From assembly GCA_958450325.1 (NCBI GenBank), contig OY288249.1, positions 61,196,166 to 61,260,165 on the forward strand: a stretch of DNA of 64,000 nt, given 5' to 3'. The DNA comes from Agrostemma githago. Its lineage: Eukaryota > Streptophyta > Magnoliopsida > Caryophyllales > Caryophyllaceae. Shown here piece after piece: positions 42,419 through 55,017 of this stretch. Below the pieces are notes generated by a model, which worked only from the letters and a program-made list of their open reading frames with translations, did not search any database and had not been told where the DNA came from. The stretch's first letter is position 1. Every line of letters starts with the position of its first letter. The translations under genes were made by a program, and so were the position numbers.

Positions 42419-43988
42419 TGACGGACGGGGATTTGTCGCGAATCCCGGACGATCAAACTAAAAACCAACTAATCCTAAACTTGGGTAGTCGAGGGTAAGT
42501 CGGGTCGAATTCCACAGGGACGGTCTAGCTAAATAAGGGCCTCGGTCTAGGTAAGAAATTAGTCGAGACAGGAGAAATTGGTTGGAAGAGGGTTCTAAAC
42601 TAGCACGCTAAACTAATCAAACAAACAAATGAAATCAAATACGATAAAAAGGGCTAGGGTCAAGGTCAACGAGGTAGTCTCAAGTGGGCTAACGAAGTTC
42701 ACAAACGAATCAATTACGGTCGGTAATTGGGAAGATAAAGAATCTCTCTCGAGTCTCTATTCACCCGGAACGGTCTTAATAACGGGCTCTCGCACTTATT
42801 ACTAGGTCGACCCACCCCAAAGAAAGCTCAACGAAATACGTTTCACCTATCGCGGCCAAGACAAGTAAATCATACAAAAATCGCGATCAATGGAGAACAC
42901 CAACAATAATAGACAAGATAACAAACCCCAACAAAACCCACAAAACGAGACAAACCAAGCTTTCCTCAACCCTAGAAAATTAACTACTCTAACATGATTA
43001 AAACTAAACTAATTAACCTACCCACTACTCTAATCATAATAATAAACATGAGAAAATAATAAAGATGCAAACTTTAATAAAATTGAACAATAAAATTAAT
43101 CTAGAACAAATAAACAATAAAGATGAACAATAATGAAAAAGAAAGAAATTGTACCAAACTTGAATGGATAATTGTATAAATGATGGAGAAATAAAGTAGA
43201 TGATTAACCCGACAAATTAAACTAAAACAATCTAAGGAATAGAACTAATTAAACCAAAGAACTCTAAGTATCCATCTCCTAATACTACTGCTACTCCTAA
43301 TTCCTACCGTGCGGCCAATAATGCTTCTGCCCCCCTTACCCTACGTAACTCCCCTTTCTAATCTCCTCTTCGTTTTTTTCTTACTTCATACGTGTCACTC
43401 CCATGCCCTCCAACCTTCCTTTCTTTTTCTTTTTTTTTCGTGGACTACTCCTCTCCTTATGTCCACTCCTCCTTTTCTTCCTTTATGTGCTGTTGGGCCA
43501 GCCCACCCTTTCTATTGTTTTTGATTTGGTCCATTTTCATGTTGATTTAATAGCTGCTGCACTGTAGCTCGTTTTTGACTCACTAACTAATAGAATTGAG
43601 TCTTGCTCTCTTCTACAAACTTGTAGGTCTCGAACTTAGATTTCCAACGCATCTTCAATCACTTAATTCCGACGTCGCATGAGTGAGATATCATCAATTC
43701 AAGACAGTCCGATCAAGTAGGCCTTTGACTTTCGCTTCACTCGCTTTGTTCTTTGACCCGGTTTTACTCGGTTACTCCCGAAACGGTACCTATAAAAATA
43801 CAAACGAAACAAAGCAGTACCAAATTCTCGAGAAATAACATTTATTAAGATAATTATTACTAAGACGATAATTAACACTTAATACCGTATAATAACCTAT
43901 ATTGAGCTATAATATCAATTAAGTACACAAAATCGACCCGAATAAGTAAATAAATGTGGGTAAAATAATGACAAAAATGACGTTTTCA
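42419..43988 (-). repeat. Athila-2 5' LTR
   Basis: 1570 bases, TGACGGACGGGG to ACGTTTTCA on the plus strand. Nearly identical to the 3' LTR. Confidence 0.93.
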
Positions 43989-44400
43989 CATCGTCATCAC
44001 CCAAATTTTCCTCCTCGTCACCTATTACATCATCCTCAACTAGAACATCGTCCTCTACGTTGTATTCGGTTTCTGTAAGGTCTTCAGTCTCCGTTACATG
44101 GTCCACGGTCTCGGGATGTTTCTTCACATGATCATTTACATTGGTATTTTCCTTGTAAACCCCTCCTTCACCGTGCCATATCCATATGTGATAATTTATC
44201 CTAAACCCACGACAAGTAATGTGTTCCCTCAACAACCTTATATCGTTAAGCATTTCCACGTTAGAGCAATCAACACAAGGGCAATAAAAACCCTCATCAC
44301 CTGTACTTTTGGCATAATCTAGCGCAACTCAACAAAATTCTTCCACTCCCTTCTTAAAGTCCTTTGAATTACGCTTACCATACATCCAATTGCGGTCCAT
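43989..44400 (-). pseudogene. CACTA-B TNP2 transposase, N-terminal part
   Basis: Minus strand, ATG at 44400 (MDRNWMYGKRN). The transposase-associated domain is complete: FKKGVEEFC, YCPCVDCSN, LREHITCRGFRINYHIWIWH. A very acidic linker (EDDVLVEDDVIGDEEENLGD) follows, into which Athila-2 is inserted. An in-frame TGA near 44329 follows EEFC, where the family continues with VALDYAK. The same domain opens the CACTA-A gene at 5272. Confidence 0.88.
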
Positions 44401-46389
44401 CACATGTATAGAAAGCTACAAATACACCAATTAGGTCCTTAAATGATACATTAATATCAAATGAAGTAGTAAAACATTTCTTCCCGATCACATCTATAAC
44501 ACACCAAATATACGAGTAGGTAATTACTAAAAAAAGTAGATTTGGTTTTCTAAATTTCTAAATCTCACCAGGCTAATAACCAACACCGAGTTCCCAAAGC
44601 AATGCACACAAAGGTTAAATTACAGAAAAAAGATAGAAACTGGAGTACAGTAATGGAATATTAGCTATAGACAAAAGCAAGTTCGATTGATTTAAAATAA
44701 TTAAGATTGAGCGCTTAAGTGAAATTTTGAAACACAAAAGCCCAAATAAACCAGTCATGCATTGGTTAATGCTTTCACCCAAAATAACCCCACAAGAAGC
44801 CACAGAAGTCAAAACCCGAAATACTTCTCGGTACCACTTCAAGATTCAACGCCCAATTTTAACCATCCAGACAATCACACAATATCATTGGTTTGATTCT
44901 ATTTCATAATTTTTTTAATAGTAAGTATGCAGTTTCAAATTTAATTGTTAATTTTTGTTAAATTAAATATACACTTGATTTTGTGCTTGTTTCTATGTGT
45001 GAATTAAGGCTGAATTGAATATCTTGATTGATGAAAAAGTAATTCACCAATTTTTTTTATTTACATGGATTTGATCGAGACTCTTGTTTGAGTTGATAGG
45101 AAAGTTCAAGATTAGCTTCAGGGAAAAAATTCAGGTGAATCGATTTTTTATTTGTTGGACACAATAGTTTTAGCGTGTTACCTTCTGTTTTGCTTTTCTA
45201 TGATCTGATGCTCTGATTTTTTGTCAACCTTGGTCACAACAACCTGCTATTTGGCTTTATTTATACGATTCTAATTATATGAAGTTAAAGTGTGTTTTTT
45301 TTGTGGTGCACTGATTTCATTGAGATTTGAGAGATTGAAACAAAAACTGATCAAAACTGTCGATGACACTCTAAGCAATGACATTCCAGAGAATAGGCAA
45401 GGCATTTTCCATTGTACCTTGGTGATTGTCCTTCATTAAAAAATAATACAGTAACAATTTAAAGTGTCTTTGTACTGTGAACTGACCAAACATATGAAAT
45501 GGAAGGCGGTTTAATTTACTTTATTGAGGCTGTTTTTCATATAACTTGATATCAAATCATTTAACAATCTTAATTGTTTATTTTGTGAAAAGTTGCAAGT
45601 CTAAACAGCTATGTTGCTTGAATAAGGTGGAATTATCGTCGACCGTATATTTGTATTCCTTGCTATCATATACTCCTTCCGAATGTTGATGCTTTTCATA
45701 AGCGTCAATAATATAATTTTTTACGCTTTGCAGTGTTACAAATAGGCTTAAAAAGCGTCATAAAAGTAAGGGATTTGTTGTAGTGTAAGACAAAATTACA
45801 AAAATGGAGCTCTGTGTCACAATTCTAGCTATAGATTCTTAAGAGCAGATTATATTGCATGCTGCTTAACATGATATGCATCCTCTATTTCAAGATCATC
45901 AACACATATTGAGCACACCCTTAAATGGGTAATACTTGACTATGCTCCTCGTAAAATGGTTATATCAAGTGGTCATATGAACCCGTTTTATTTGAACCCA
46001 TTTTAATCTTTAAGACGATATACAAAGTAAGATCAAGTAGTCATGTGAATCATGCACAAATTACAACCATTATTTTCAAGTTAATATAGTCATATAGTAC
46101 TCCGTAGTCAATTAAAACACATAGTACACGACTTGGAGCGCCACAAAACCATTAAAATCCCAACAAAACCCATCACACCTTCATCAATTTTCTTACCCAT
46201 GAATTAGAATTAGAAATTAGACGGAGTCAAAGCTCTCACACGAAAAACAGAACTAATCCACAACTGTTTTTTTTCTAAAATTTACACCCTTCTACACTAA
46301 ATTTCAAACTCTCTTTGACTAAAATGGAGTTTATGATATGCTAACAATGTCAAATCTAGATCTTCTCATATGCTATTCTATGCTATATA
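44401..46389 (-). other. CACTA-B 5' region, non-coding
   Basis: AT-rich leader or intron sequence upstream of the TNP2 ATG. Small frames have no domain-like content. An orphan CACTA-type terminus at 45772-45787 lies within it. Solo LTR 3 interrupts the region at 46390. Confidence 0.5.
45720..45787 (-). mobile_element. Orphan CACTA-type terminus
   Basis: Minus strand from 45787: CACTACAACAAATCCC, followed within 60 bases by GACGCTTTTT and AAGCGT subterminal-like words. No partner terminus in opposite orientation was found between 44400 and 50938, so this is a fragment or a very short derivative. Confidence 0.45.
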
Positions 46390-49300
46390 TGTAATCCCCT
46401 AGAAATTCTAACGCGATACAGTGGCGGAAACACTGTAGAGTCGGGATTAAAACACGCTGTAACTATGTCTTAGAAAATTTAAAATGGTAAAGTCAAACAA
46501 TAGGCCTTAAATAAAATGGCCAAAATTTAAAACAATCCACAAAAGGGGTTTGAACAATCCATAAGACATAATTATTAAAATAAATAAGCAGGATCCACAC
46601 TGCTCGCTAGCCCACACCCGGAACATGTATACCTGCCATGTTAAAACATAACAGCCACAATCAGTGGGGAGCAACGTCAACGTTCTCCCAGTCGTATGAC
46701 AGGATTTTAAAAACTGTAATTACTACTATAGAAAAATAGTAAAAATGAAAACAATAAAACATTATAATGAAAATAAGATTTCAGTGAAAAACTTCACGTA
46801 TCGAAATAATATAATAAAAATGAGTTTTCCGAAGAACACATAAAACATTTGCCAACCTGCAACCAAATTATATCGATAATAATAAAAATATTCAAAATGG
46901 CGTTATGGATAAGATTAGTGATGAAGGCTAGACTTTCACTAGGAGAATACTAAAAACTAGCTTCGAGAACTTAGTTCAAACAAATCAAATGTCGATCTCT
47001 AACTAGGCTACTCAACCATAATAGGACGGCGACTTATAAATGCGTGGCCCCAGTTTAAGATAATATGCACACCCCTCCCGAGCACCATATATACTCAGTT
47101 CAACCCGACGACGTCTTACACTGTGAGGCACGAGTTTAAGGTCAAAATGTACACACACTCCCGAATACCATATATGCTCGGTTCAACAACCAGTGTGCCC
47201 CATAAAGACACACCAGCCTTATAGTTGATGGCAAAAACGTAAACCCCAGAATATATTACTCTAACCTCACACTTGTCCTTATTCCATAACTCCAAAACAA
47301 AGCCATTATCGATATATTTAAGAGATATAATCATTATAATAATAAGAGAACAAAAGGGAAAAATGAGCGACTTCTGAAAGAAGAAACTTTCTATTTTAGG
47401 AAACTTCTATATTTAGAAACTTCTATATTTAGAAACTTTACAAAAATAGCATTATATCAAATTATCAAAATATTAATTTATACTAATAAAACATTTTTAG
47501 TAAACGATATAGATTTATAAAACTAGTACTTTCGGCCTTAACGATATTAATTCTTAAAATGAGAACATTTGAGTTAATGAAATTATTGAAACGTCATACA
47601 AGTGTTTATAAAATGATTTAGAAATGTCTTAAACATTTTAAATACTACTAATTAGAGTGTTTCCAAAATTTACAAAACTAAAATTCCCTAATTATTATTA
47701 GTTTCGACAATACGATTATAAATAAGATTTTACGGCAAATGTCAAATTAAACCTTTTAACGTCTTTTATTTAATTAAACCATTGGATACATTAAGAGTAT
47801 GTTAAGGGATGATTTAACTCACAAAGTTTCAGATTTAAATGCTTCCAAAATGGCTGGAAAAATAATTCTTTTAGGTAAGACGAAACATTTTAACAATAAA
47901 TCACAAGTTGTCCAAAATCAATACTTATTAGTTAAAGACTTTAATAAATAGTACAAAAATTACGTAAAATAGTTAAAATATTTTATGGACATTCTGTTCA
48001 GAAAAGAAAATTTCCAGAATCCTAAAACTCGATTTTTAATGGGTTTTCTCGTTAATTGTTTAACATCGACAATAACGATTAATAAAAATAGTAATTACAA
48101 AACGATTTAAGTATTAATATCCAAAAATTATTATTAAACTTAAAAATCATGATTTTCCAGAATCTACCATTTTTCCAGAATTCCAAAAATTCCAGATTTA
48201 ATAAATCCCGTCAAAACCGTCTTTAAAACCCGTTTTCACAATTAACGATTCCATTAACAAAACTTATCGTTCCAAACATTTTATTAAAGCACTAAAAATC
48301 ATAAAATTACATTTTATTATGAAATCATCAGAATCATAATTTTTTCCAGATTTAAACCAAAGATCAGAAATCGAGAATTTAAACGACAAACACGGTTTTA
48401 ACGATAAACGATGATTTAAAGTGATTAATTAATTCATCCACTTAACAATTCTGAAAAATTATGAAAAAATTCATAAAATTTTATTTCATCAGAAAGTTTC
48501 ACCACGTCAAAATTCAGATTAAAATAAAACGTTTCAGTACTAGAACTAAAAATCAGCTTTTAATCATTTTTGTTCGTAAACGGTAATAATTCAATAATCG
48601 ATAACTAAAATATCAGAAAAATACTAAATTATTAAAAATCATCAAAAACATCATTTTTACAGAATATAAACATATATTACATACTTAGGCCGAATATTAC
48701 GGTTTTACAAATTAATATGACGATTTAATCGTTAATCTCGTAAAAGCGATAAAAATACCGAAACACGCAAATTTTCAACTTTTAAAAATTTTCCAGATTT
48801 TATGACATACATATATTGTCCAAAATAAAACATAAAAATATATACATGCAAATATACAATTAAAATCATGAAATACCGAGTAACATCGACGTTACCTCTA
48901 ATCCAATTCCGAATCTACGATATATTCGTTTTCTGCGGGATCGCTTCGGAAGCCTTAACGAAGGAGACAGAAAGACGATTAATTTGGAGGTGATAATGAG
49001 ATGATCAAGACTTGATTTTGAGACAAATATTGGCTGGAATTACTGCTGAAAACCATGTCCAAAGGAGAGGAAATGAAGAGTATTTGCCTTGAATAAATTG
49101 GTGAATGAATGAATAAAAGAGTATGAAAGCTTTATGCATAAATGAGACTTTAAAATTGATGAAAACAAGGCCACACTAACTTGATAAAAACCTGCCAAAT
49201 GAAGTGTGTATGGAGTATGAAAAGTTTATTCTTAATGCACCCAAAATAAATGAGAAGAAAGAAAATGTCTAAAAGCTTAATCCATGTTATAAAATAAAAT

Positions 49301-49831
49301 GTAGTAAAAATGTAATGTAGTGTGTGACATGGGAGTCATGGTCCACACAAGGAAAATATGAGTCCAAATTAGTTGTAGATTGATAAAAATAAGGATCGTA
49401 AAATTATTAAAAGCATTTCAAAGCAATTCGAGTAAACCTCACGTTGAAAAATAATTATTTACGAAACTTCGTAATAAAATCGTTAAAGGCTAAATTTTCG
49501 TAAATAAAAATATATTTTAGTTGAAAATATTATATAAATATGTTTAGACATTTTTAGGAAGAGGAAAATCTTAAGTCCAAGCTTAAAAACGTCAAATCGA
49601 AGAAAAATAGAATTCCTCGCGAAAAATAAATTAGTTTACGAAGAAAATCAAATAAATAGATTTGAAAGAATTAAATCTTTAAAAATTAAAAATAAAAAAC
49701 ATTAAACTTAAAAAAAATAAAAATAGAGCTTAGTAAAATGATGAAATATGAGGCCGAAAAGCGATAGAGCGAGTTAGGACGGAGTCCTAACGGAAAGAAT
49801 AAAAATGCTTAGAAAAATAGCGGGTGTTTCA
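46390..49831 (-). mobile_element. Solo LTR 3, relative of solo LTR 1
   Basis: 3442 bases, TGTAATCCCC to GGGTGTTTCA on the plus strand, flanked by perfect ATATA duplications (46385-46389, 49832-49836). In reverse complement it parallels solo LTR 1, most clearly over 46870-47330 against 28490-28870. No internal coding part remains. Confidence 0.88.
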
Positions 49832-50938
49832 ATATATATATTCGTCAATCATACAAAAAAGACCTATATTATGAAATCTAGAAACAAAAACACATCAAAT
49901 CTGATACTGATTTTTTTTTTCTTTTGTATCATATGAACACACAGCAACTCATTTTTTTTTCCAGAAATTTAAACCCTAACCAAATCCCCAAATTGTTATA
50001 ATCCAATGATTCCAACCCAAATCTTTTACTCCCTACAACAATCCCCACATACCATTACCGATTTTGATTGAATTTCTTTCTCAAGTACACCACCGGAGAG
50101 CAAAGTACGTAACCAAACCGTATGAAGTCTGACACTCTACTCGACTACTCTTCTCCTCTCCCCTCACGCATCCTGGGCCCACGCCACCACCTGCCACCCC
50201 AGGTCCCCCCACCAAAACGACGTCACTCCCCCTGCTCTGCCTTCCTTCCCCCCCACCAAAACGACGTCTTCTCCCCCTTTCTTCATTCTCCTCAACTATA
50301 ATTTGATTTTGGTAAAAACTCAACCCTTAATTAAACACAAAATCAGGTAAAAACTCACCCCTAACAAAAAAGTTAGTGACAAAGGATTCAATTAAAGGCA
50401 AAAGAAGAAAGAAATAAAGCAAACAAGAAATAACCTCCGGCAAGCAACAGATCTCCGGCAAGAGTGAGAGGCGCGGGTTCAGAGTCTGGGTTGATGTGAC
50501 GTGACAGTGAGAGGGTGCAAGTTGGGCGACAGCGACAGTGAGACACGATAATGGAGAGTTCTGGGTGGGAGGATGTCGGGATGAGGATTTGATGGAGAGT
50601 TTAGAGTTATGGTGGTAAAGAAGGTAAGACTGAGGGAGAGCGGGAAACTGAGGGAGGAAGATAAGGGTCGGGGAGATGAAAGAAGATAAGGGTCGGGGAG
50701 ATGGGTTACTGGGGTTTAGTTTTGGGAGTTTATGAGTTTTTTTTTTGTTTTAATAAAGTAAGTGTAGAGAGGCGTCAAAGGACGACGCCTCAAAATTTTC
50801 TTTTTATTATTTAAAGCAATTTATCCCTAAAATGACTCATCTAAGTATTTTTATTTAAAACAAAAGGTAAATTATTTGCAGCTACTTACTTAAAACCCCT
50901 CAAATGAAAAGACGCAATTCGACCTTTTTCTACTAATG
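49832..50938 (-). other. CACTA-B 5' terminal region
   Basis: Holds the 5' TIR (ends 50938) and GAGGCGTC/GACGCCTC subterminal words (50770-50800). It also has a GC-richer stretch (50080-50720) with repeated AAAACGACGTC words that probably includes promoter and first non-coding exon. No reliable coding frame. Confidence 0.5.
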
Positions 50939-53273
50939 ACATCTGTGGGAAGTAGGGGTGGAAACATATGATGTATCGTTGAGACAAAACTTTTAGCTGA
51001 AAGCAGCTTTGTTGTGGACTATAAACGACTTCCCTGCATACGGTATGCTCTCGGGATGATCTACTGTTGGTCAGAAAGCTTGTCCTTGTTGCATGGATCA
51101 AAACAAAGCTTTTTATCTTCCAAATTCTAGTAAAATTAGTTGGTTTGATTGTCATAGACAGTTTTTACTAGAGGGTTACCCATATAGGAAGAACAAGAAG
51201 GCATTCAAAAAAGGTGAGGTGGTGCTTGATGACGCACCTGATCGACTTCAGGAGATGAAATATGGGAGTTGATTTCCGAGTACCCGTCCACTATTGATGG
51301 AACTGACCAGGAGTTCAAAGATCTGAAAAAGTTGAAAAATGGTTGGTTTAAACAAAGCATTTTCTTCGACCTTCCATATTGGAGTACTTTGTTACTTCGT
51401 CATAATTTAGATGTGAGGCACATAGAGAAATTTTTTTTGAGCAGTTGATTCACACTGTGATGGATGTGGATGGTAAGAGTTGTGACACTACAGGCTCTCG
51501 ACGAGATGTACAAATTTTTTTTGACCGTCCTTAATTGCACATAAAACGGGATGGATCCAAACCGAGAGCCGTGTATAGCCTTGACAAGGCTCAGAGAAAG
51601 GCCTTGTTGGAGTGAGTAGAAAAGTTGAAGTTCCTCGATGGGTATGCCTCTGACTTTAAACGATGTGCTGATCATAAGAATCTAAAGTTGCAAGGTTTAA
51701 AGAGTCATGATTGTCATGTGTTCATGGAGAGGTTACTACCAGTATCGTTAAAGCAACTTCTGCCACCGACGGTGTGGAATTCTATAACTGAGATATCTTA
51801 GTTTTTCCGAGATTTGTGTTCTTCTAAAGTATCAATTGAGGACATGACTCGGTTGGAGGATCAAATTCCCCAGATACTCTGCAAACTTGAGATGATCTTC
51901 CCACCATCGTTATTTAATTCCATTGAGCATCTACCGGTCCACTTGCCCTACGAAGTTAAGGTTGGAGGACCTGTCCAATATAGATGGATGTATCCATTTG
52001 AAAGGTACATAACTTTTATTAACTTAATTTGTAATTTTAATTAAAACATAGTTAATTTTAGTTAATTGAATTGCTTAACTTCTGCAAATAGGTTCCTTAA
52101 CCATTTGAAGAAGAAAATTGGTAATAAGGCTAGGATAGAGGGTTCTATTTGTAATGCATATTTGATAGAAGAGATTGCAAACTTCTGCTCCCTCTAGTTT
52201 GAGAAAGATGTCCAAACAAAAACCAAGAATCTTAACCTAGAACAGTTGGTGCAATTGACCCTAAGATACCAGAGTTTTTTCAAATGAAGGACGAGGAAGG
52301 AACTTCATCAATTGAGGATTCTAGGATGTTAGATGAGAAAGAATAAAACCAAACTATCCTTTATCTACTTTCCAATTGTGAGATTTTGAAGCCTTATGAG
52401 AAGCAATTTGTAACCGAATTTGTGGCTGCAAACCCGGATATCAATGTTGATGATGTTTGGAGTAAGCATGAGGAATAGTTTCCTAAGTGGCTTAAGGATA
52501 ATGTAATTGCCTTAGACATACAAGATGATTTGGTTAGAAGTTTGGCACACCGTCCTTTGCGAGTGGTTAAAACCTGGAACCGGTACTCGGTAAATGGGTT
52601 CAATTTTCACACATTCAACTACGAGAAGAATAAGGCTAGATGTAGTTTTGGTGTGAATGTGTCATCCCTTGATGGTGAGGAGTACTATGGTATTTTGGAG
52701 GATATTTTCGAGTTGTGTTACGCTGGTAAAGAACGTGGGTACAGAGCTGTGATATTCAAATGTGAGTGGAAAAATAACTCAGTGAATGGAAAACGAGTGC
52801 ATGAACGTTTAAAGATTATCAAAGTTAATCACACCAAAAAATATCCTAAGTACGATCCATTCATACTCGCACATCAAGCGAAGCAAGTGTACTTTGTTCC
52901 TTATCCTAACACGAGAAATGACAGAAATCAAAGTCAATGGTGGGCACTTTTCAAGACTAAGTCACGGGGGCAAATAGACAGCTCTCTTTTCCAGGAAAAT
53001 GTTGTTTTAAGTGGTACACGCTTATCTCCATGTGACGAAACCATATTCTCCAATGAAAATCATAATAAAGGGGTAGAGGAAGATTTAGAGGATGATGACG
53101 ATGGTGATAACGATGACACCGTTATCGATGTTCGGGAGATCCTTGAGGAGGACGACGGACACGACCAAGAGAATTTGGAGGACGATGAGGTGGATGCCGA
53201 GGAGACGAAGGAGGAAGATCAGAATGAGGAGGATGAGAGTGATAATGATAAGGATAGCGAAGATGATTATTAG
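50939..53273 (+). pseudogene. TNP2 transposase of CACTA-A, piece 4 (C-terminal half)
   Basis: Continues with LWEVGVETYDVSLRQNFQLK, INDFPAYGMLSGWSTVGQKA, CPCCMDQNKAFYLPNSSKIS, WFDCHRQFLLEGYPYRKNKK. After frame changes it reads LPYWSTLLLRHNLDVRHIEK, SHDCHVFMERLLPVSLKQLL, LEMIFPPSLFNSIEHLPVHL and YRWMYPFERY. An AT-rich intron (about 52005-52090) precedes RFLNHLKKKIGNKARIEGSI. The last 247 codons (52530-53273) are open: VVKTWNRYSVNGFNFHTFNY, IFKCEWKNNSVNGKRVHERL, DPFILAHQAKQVYFVPYP, then a very acidic tail ending NDKDSEDDY. Several stops and frameshifts between 51260 and 52530. Confidence 0.88.
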
Positions 53274-53384
53274 AACAATATTATTAATAGGTTTTATTTG
53301 TCGCTGTTTTAATTATCTGGTTTACTATTTTATCAGTAATTTTAATTGCTAATTACTGTTGATATTGTTTGTTGCAAGGTTAAG

Positions 53385-55017
53385 ATGGTAGGCAGAGACA
53401 CCAGGTGACGTGGTGGAAGTAGTAGGTCAGTTCAGACGTCCCACGAGCAGGAAGTGGTCCCCGAAACGGGACCGGAGCAGCAGTAGAACCAGGAGCAGGA
53501 GCAGGGGGCGCAACAGTTTGACGATGAGGGGCGGTTGAGGATTGACCCTAAAAACATTTGGTAATATAATCTAACACATAATTTTTTTTTCTGACATATC
53601 AATTGTTCGAATTATTTTATATGATTTCATATATAGATATGTGATTCTCAACACGGTGTAGGTTTTTGCATGAAGATGTGATTAAAGAGTGTACTAACAG
53701 CTACATGATCAACAAAGGCCAGGGGTACGCTTGTTGGACTCTGGTGCCACTAGACCAGCGCCAACAGTGATTCAACAACTTCAGAGTACGTTGGTTTTAT
53801 CTACTCATGTTGTTATTATTGTTGAATTTAGACTTTGTAAATACTTTCGTTACTAATAATTCGTATCGGTTTTGTAGTTGATGTTCGCTTGGAGGCGGGA
53901 GCTGGAAGGAAGGGCCTGGGACAGGTACAACGAGACCTGTACACGACGTTTTGCAAACATCATGTACAAATGACATGAGCAAGGGACTGCCCTCAAAGAC
54001 CTCACAGGTGTAGTTTTTAAAAAATAATATTCAGTTTTAACAAGTAAATAATCTAACTTCAATCTTTTCTTAACTAATACGTTTGTAATTCGAATTTTAG
54101 GTGAAGCATTGGAGAGGTGGGTGACATATCACAACAGTCCGGAGTTCTAGGCATGATCGCAGCGGGGGAAGAGGAATAAGTTGAAGAATGTGGAAATGGA
54201 AGGGAAGACGAACCCCACACATCATCGGGGTTCTCAGTCGTCCTACCGTCGTACTCTGAAGGTATGATTTTAATAAAAATATAGTATTACTTAAATTCTC
54301 ATAAAATATATTTGAATAATATTCACCTAACGTTCATCTATATTTATTAGATACAAGCAGATACCCGCGGAAAAATGTCAACCGCTCCAGAGCTATTCCT
54401 GGACATGCACGGGAAGGGCAATGACAAATGGGTGTCGAACTTTGTCACAAGGAGGGATCAGGAGACTTGGATGAGTACTAACTAATTCAAATAAATCAAC
54501 TTTGTCTTAGTGTATGTGGTTAAATAACTATACCGATGGTTTCATCTAATAACTAAAATTAAAATATTTCTTGTGTATTTAGGATGCCTACGTTGAGCAC
54601 ACCACGGACACCGCTTCTGATCAACCCACCCAACATGACCCGAATACAACATTTTTCCGGGTCGTCGACGGGTACATGAAAGGGGGTGTGTACGGCATAG
54701 GGAATGCACACCCCATTTTCTTCACACCTCCACCACCGTGTCATGGCACCGCTTCGCAGATGGAGTATACGCCCGCGGAATCTCAGCATGACCTGGAGAA
54801 GGAGCAGAAGAAGGAAGAGTTGGCACAACAAAAGGAGGAAATCAGGAAGATGAGAGATGAAATGTAGCTATTTAGGACCATGTTTGCGAGATGCAACCAA
54901 GGTCCTAACCACCGCCCTCTGGACGACAGAGACCCCTTTAACGGGAATGGTGGGAACTCGGGGGTTCCAGCTAGCTTCACTGTAAACGGATTTACGGTTA
55001 ATGTATCTTCATACTAA
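53385..55017 (+). pseudogene. TNPA-like (Ptta/En/Spm) gene of CACTA-A
   Basis: Exons follow the TNP2 gene on the same strand: MVGRDTR at 53385 with early stops (TGA in the eighth codon, a TAG near 53485), Gln/Glu-rich text, then blocks separated by AT-rich introns. Recognisable parts are RELEGRAWDRYNETCTRRFA, ALERWVTYHNSPEF, RKIQADTRGKMSTAPELFLD and MHGKGNDKWVSNFVTRRDQE (matching the conserved C-terminal region of plant En/Spm TNPA proteins). Next come DAYVEHTTDTASDQPTQHDP, FFRVVDGYMKGGVYGIGNAH, a coiled coil (LEKEQKKEELAQQKEEIRKM), and VPASFTVNGFTVNVSSY then TAA. TNPA proteins bind the subterminal repeats. At least four in-frame stops show decay. Confidence 0.75.

Larger units (their letters stand above)
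37280..43988 (-). mobile_element. Athila-2: non-autonomous Athila-type retrotransposon without pol, 6.7 kb
   Basis: LTRs 37280-38848 and 42419-43988 flanked by CACCG (37275-37279) and CATCG (43989-43993), a 5-bp duplication with one mismatch. On the minus strand: tRNA-Asp primer site, a gag-like frame, spacer, polypurine tract. No protease, RT or integrase motifs occur in the 3.6-kb interior. Shared primer site, polypurine-hairpin modules and a conserved spacer block link it to Athila-1-like partners, which could supply enzymes. LTRs are very similar to each other (three differences in the first 50 bases, fewer after). It is inserted in the acidic linker of the CACTA-B TNP2 gene. Confidence 0.93.
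21708..50938 (-). mobile_element. CACTA-B: second CACTA element with TNP2 and a Ulp1-bearing gene
   Basis: Ends CATTAGTAGAAAAAC (21708) and, on the other strand, CATTAGTAGAAAAAG (from 50938): a 14-bp perfect TIR that varies from the usual CACTAGTAG at the third base. The 3-bp duplication ACA flanks it (21705-21707, 50939-50941). GACGCCTC/GAGGCGTC subterminal repeats occur at both ends. Genes are on the minus strand: TNP2 (44400 to 34328) and a TNPA/Ulp1-type gene (34122 to 22405). Nested inside are solo LTRs 1, 2 and 3 and Athila-2. Net length without them is about 11.3 kb, normal for an autonomous CACTA. Confidence 0.9.

Noticed and set aside
50081..50323. 80-codon Gly/Arg-rich frame
   Set aside because: Sits in the GC-rich 5' terminal region of CACTA-B, low-complexity, no homologous look; more likely leader sequence.
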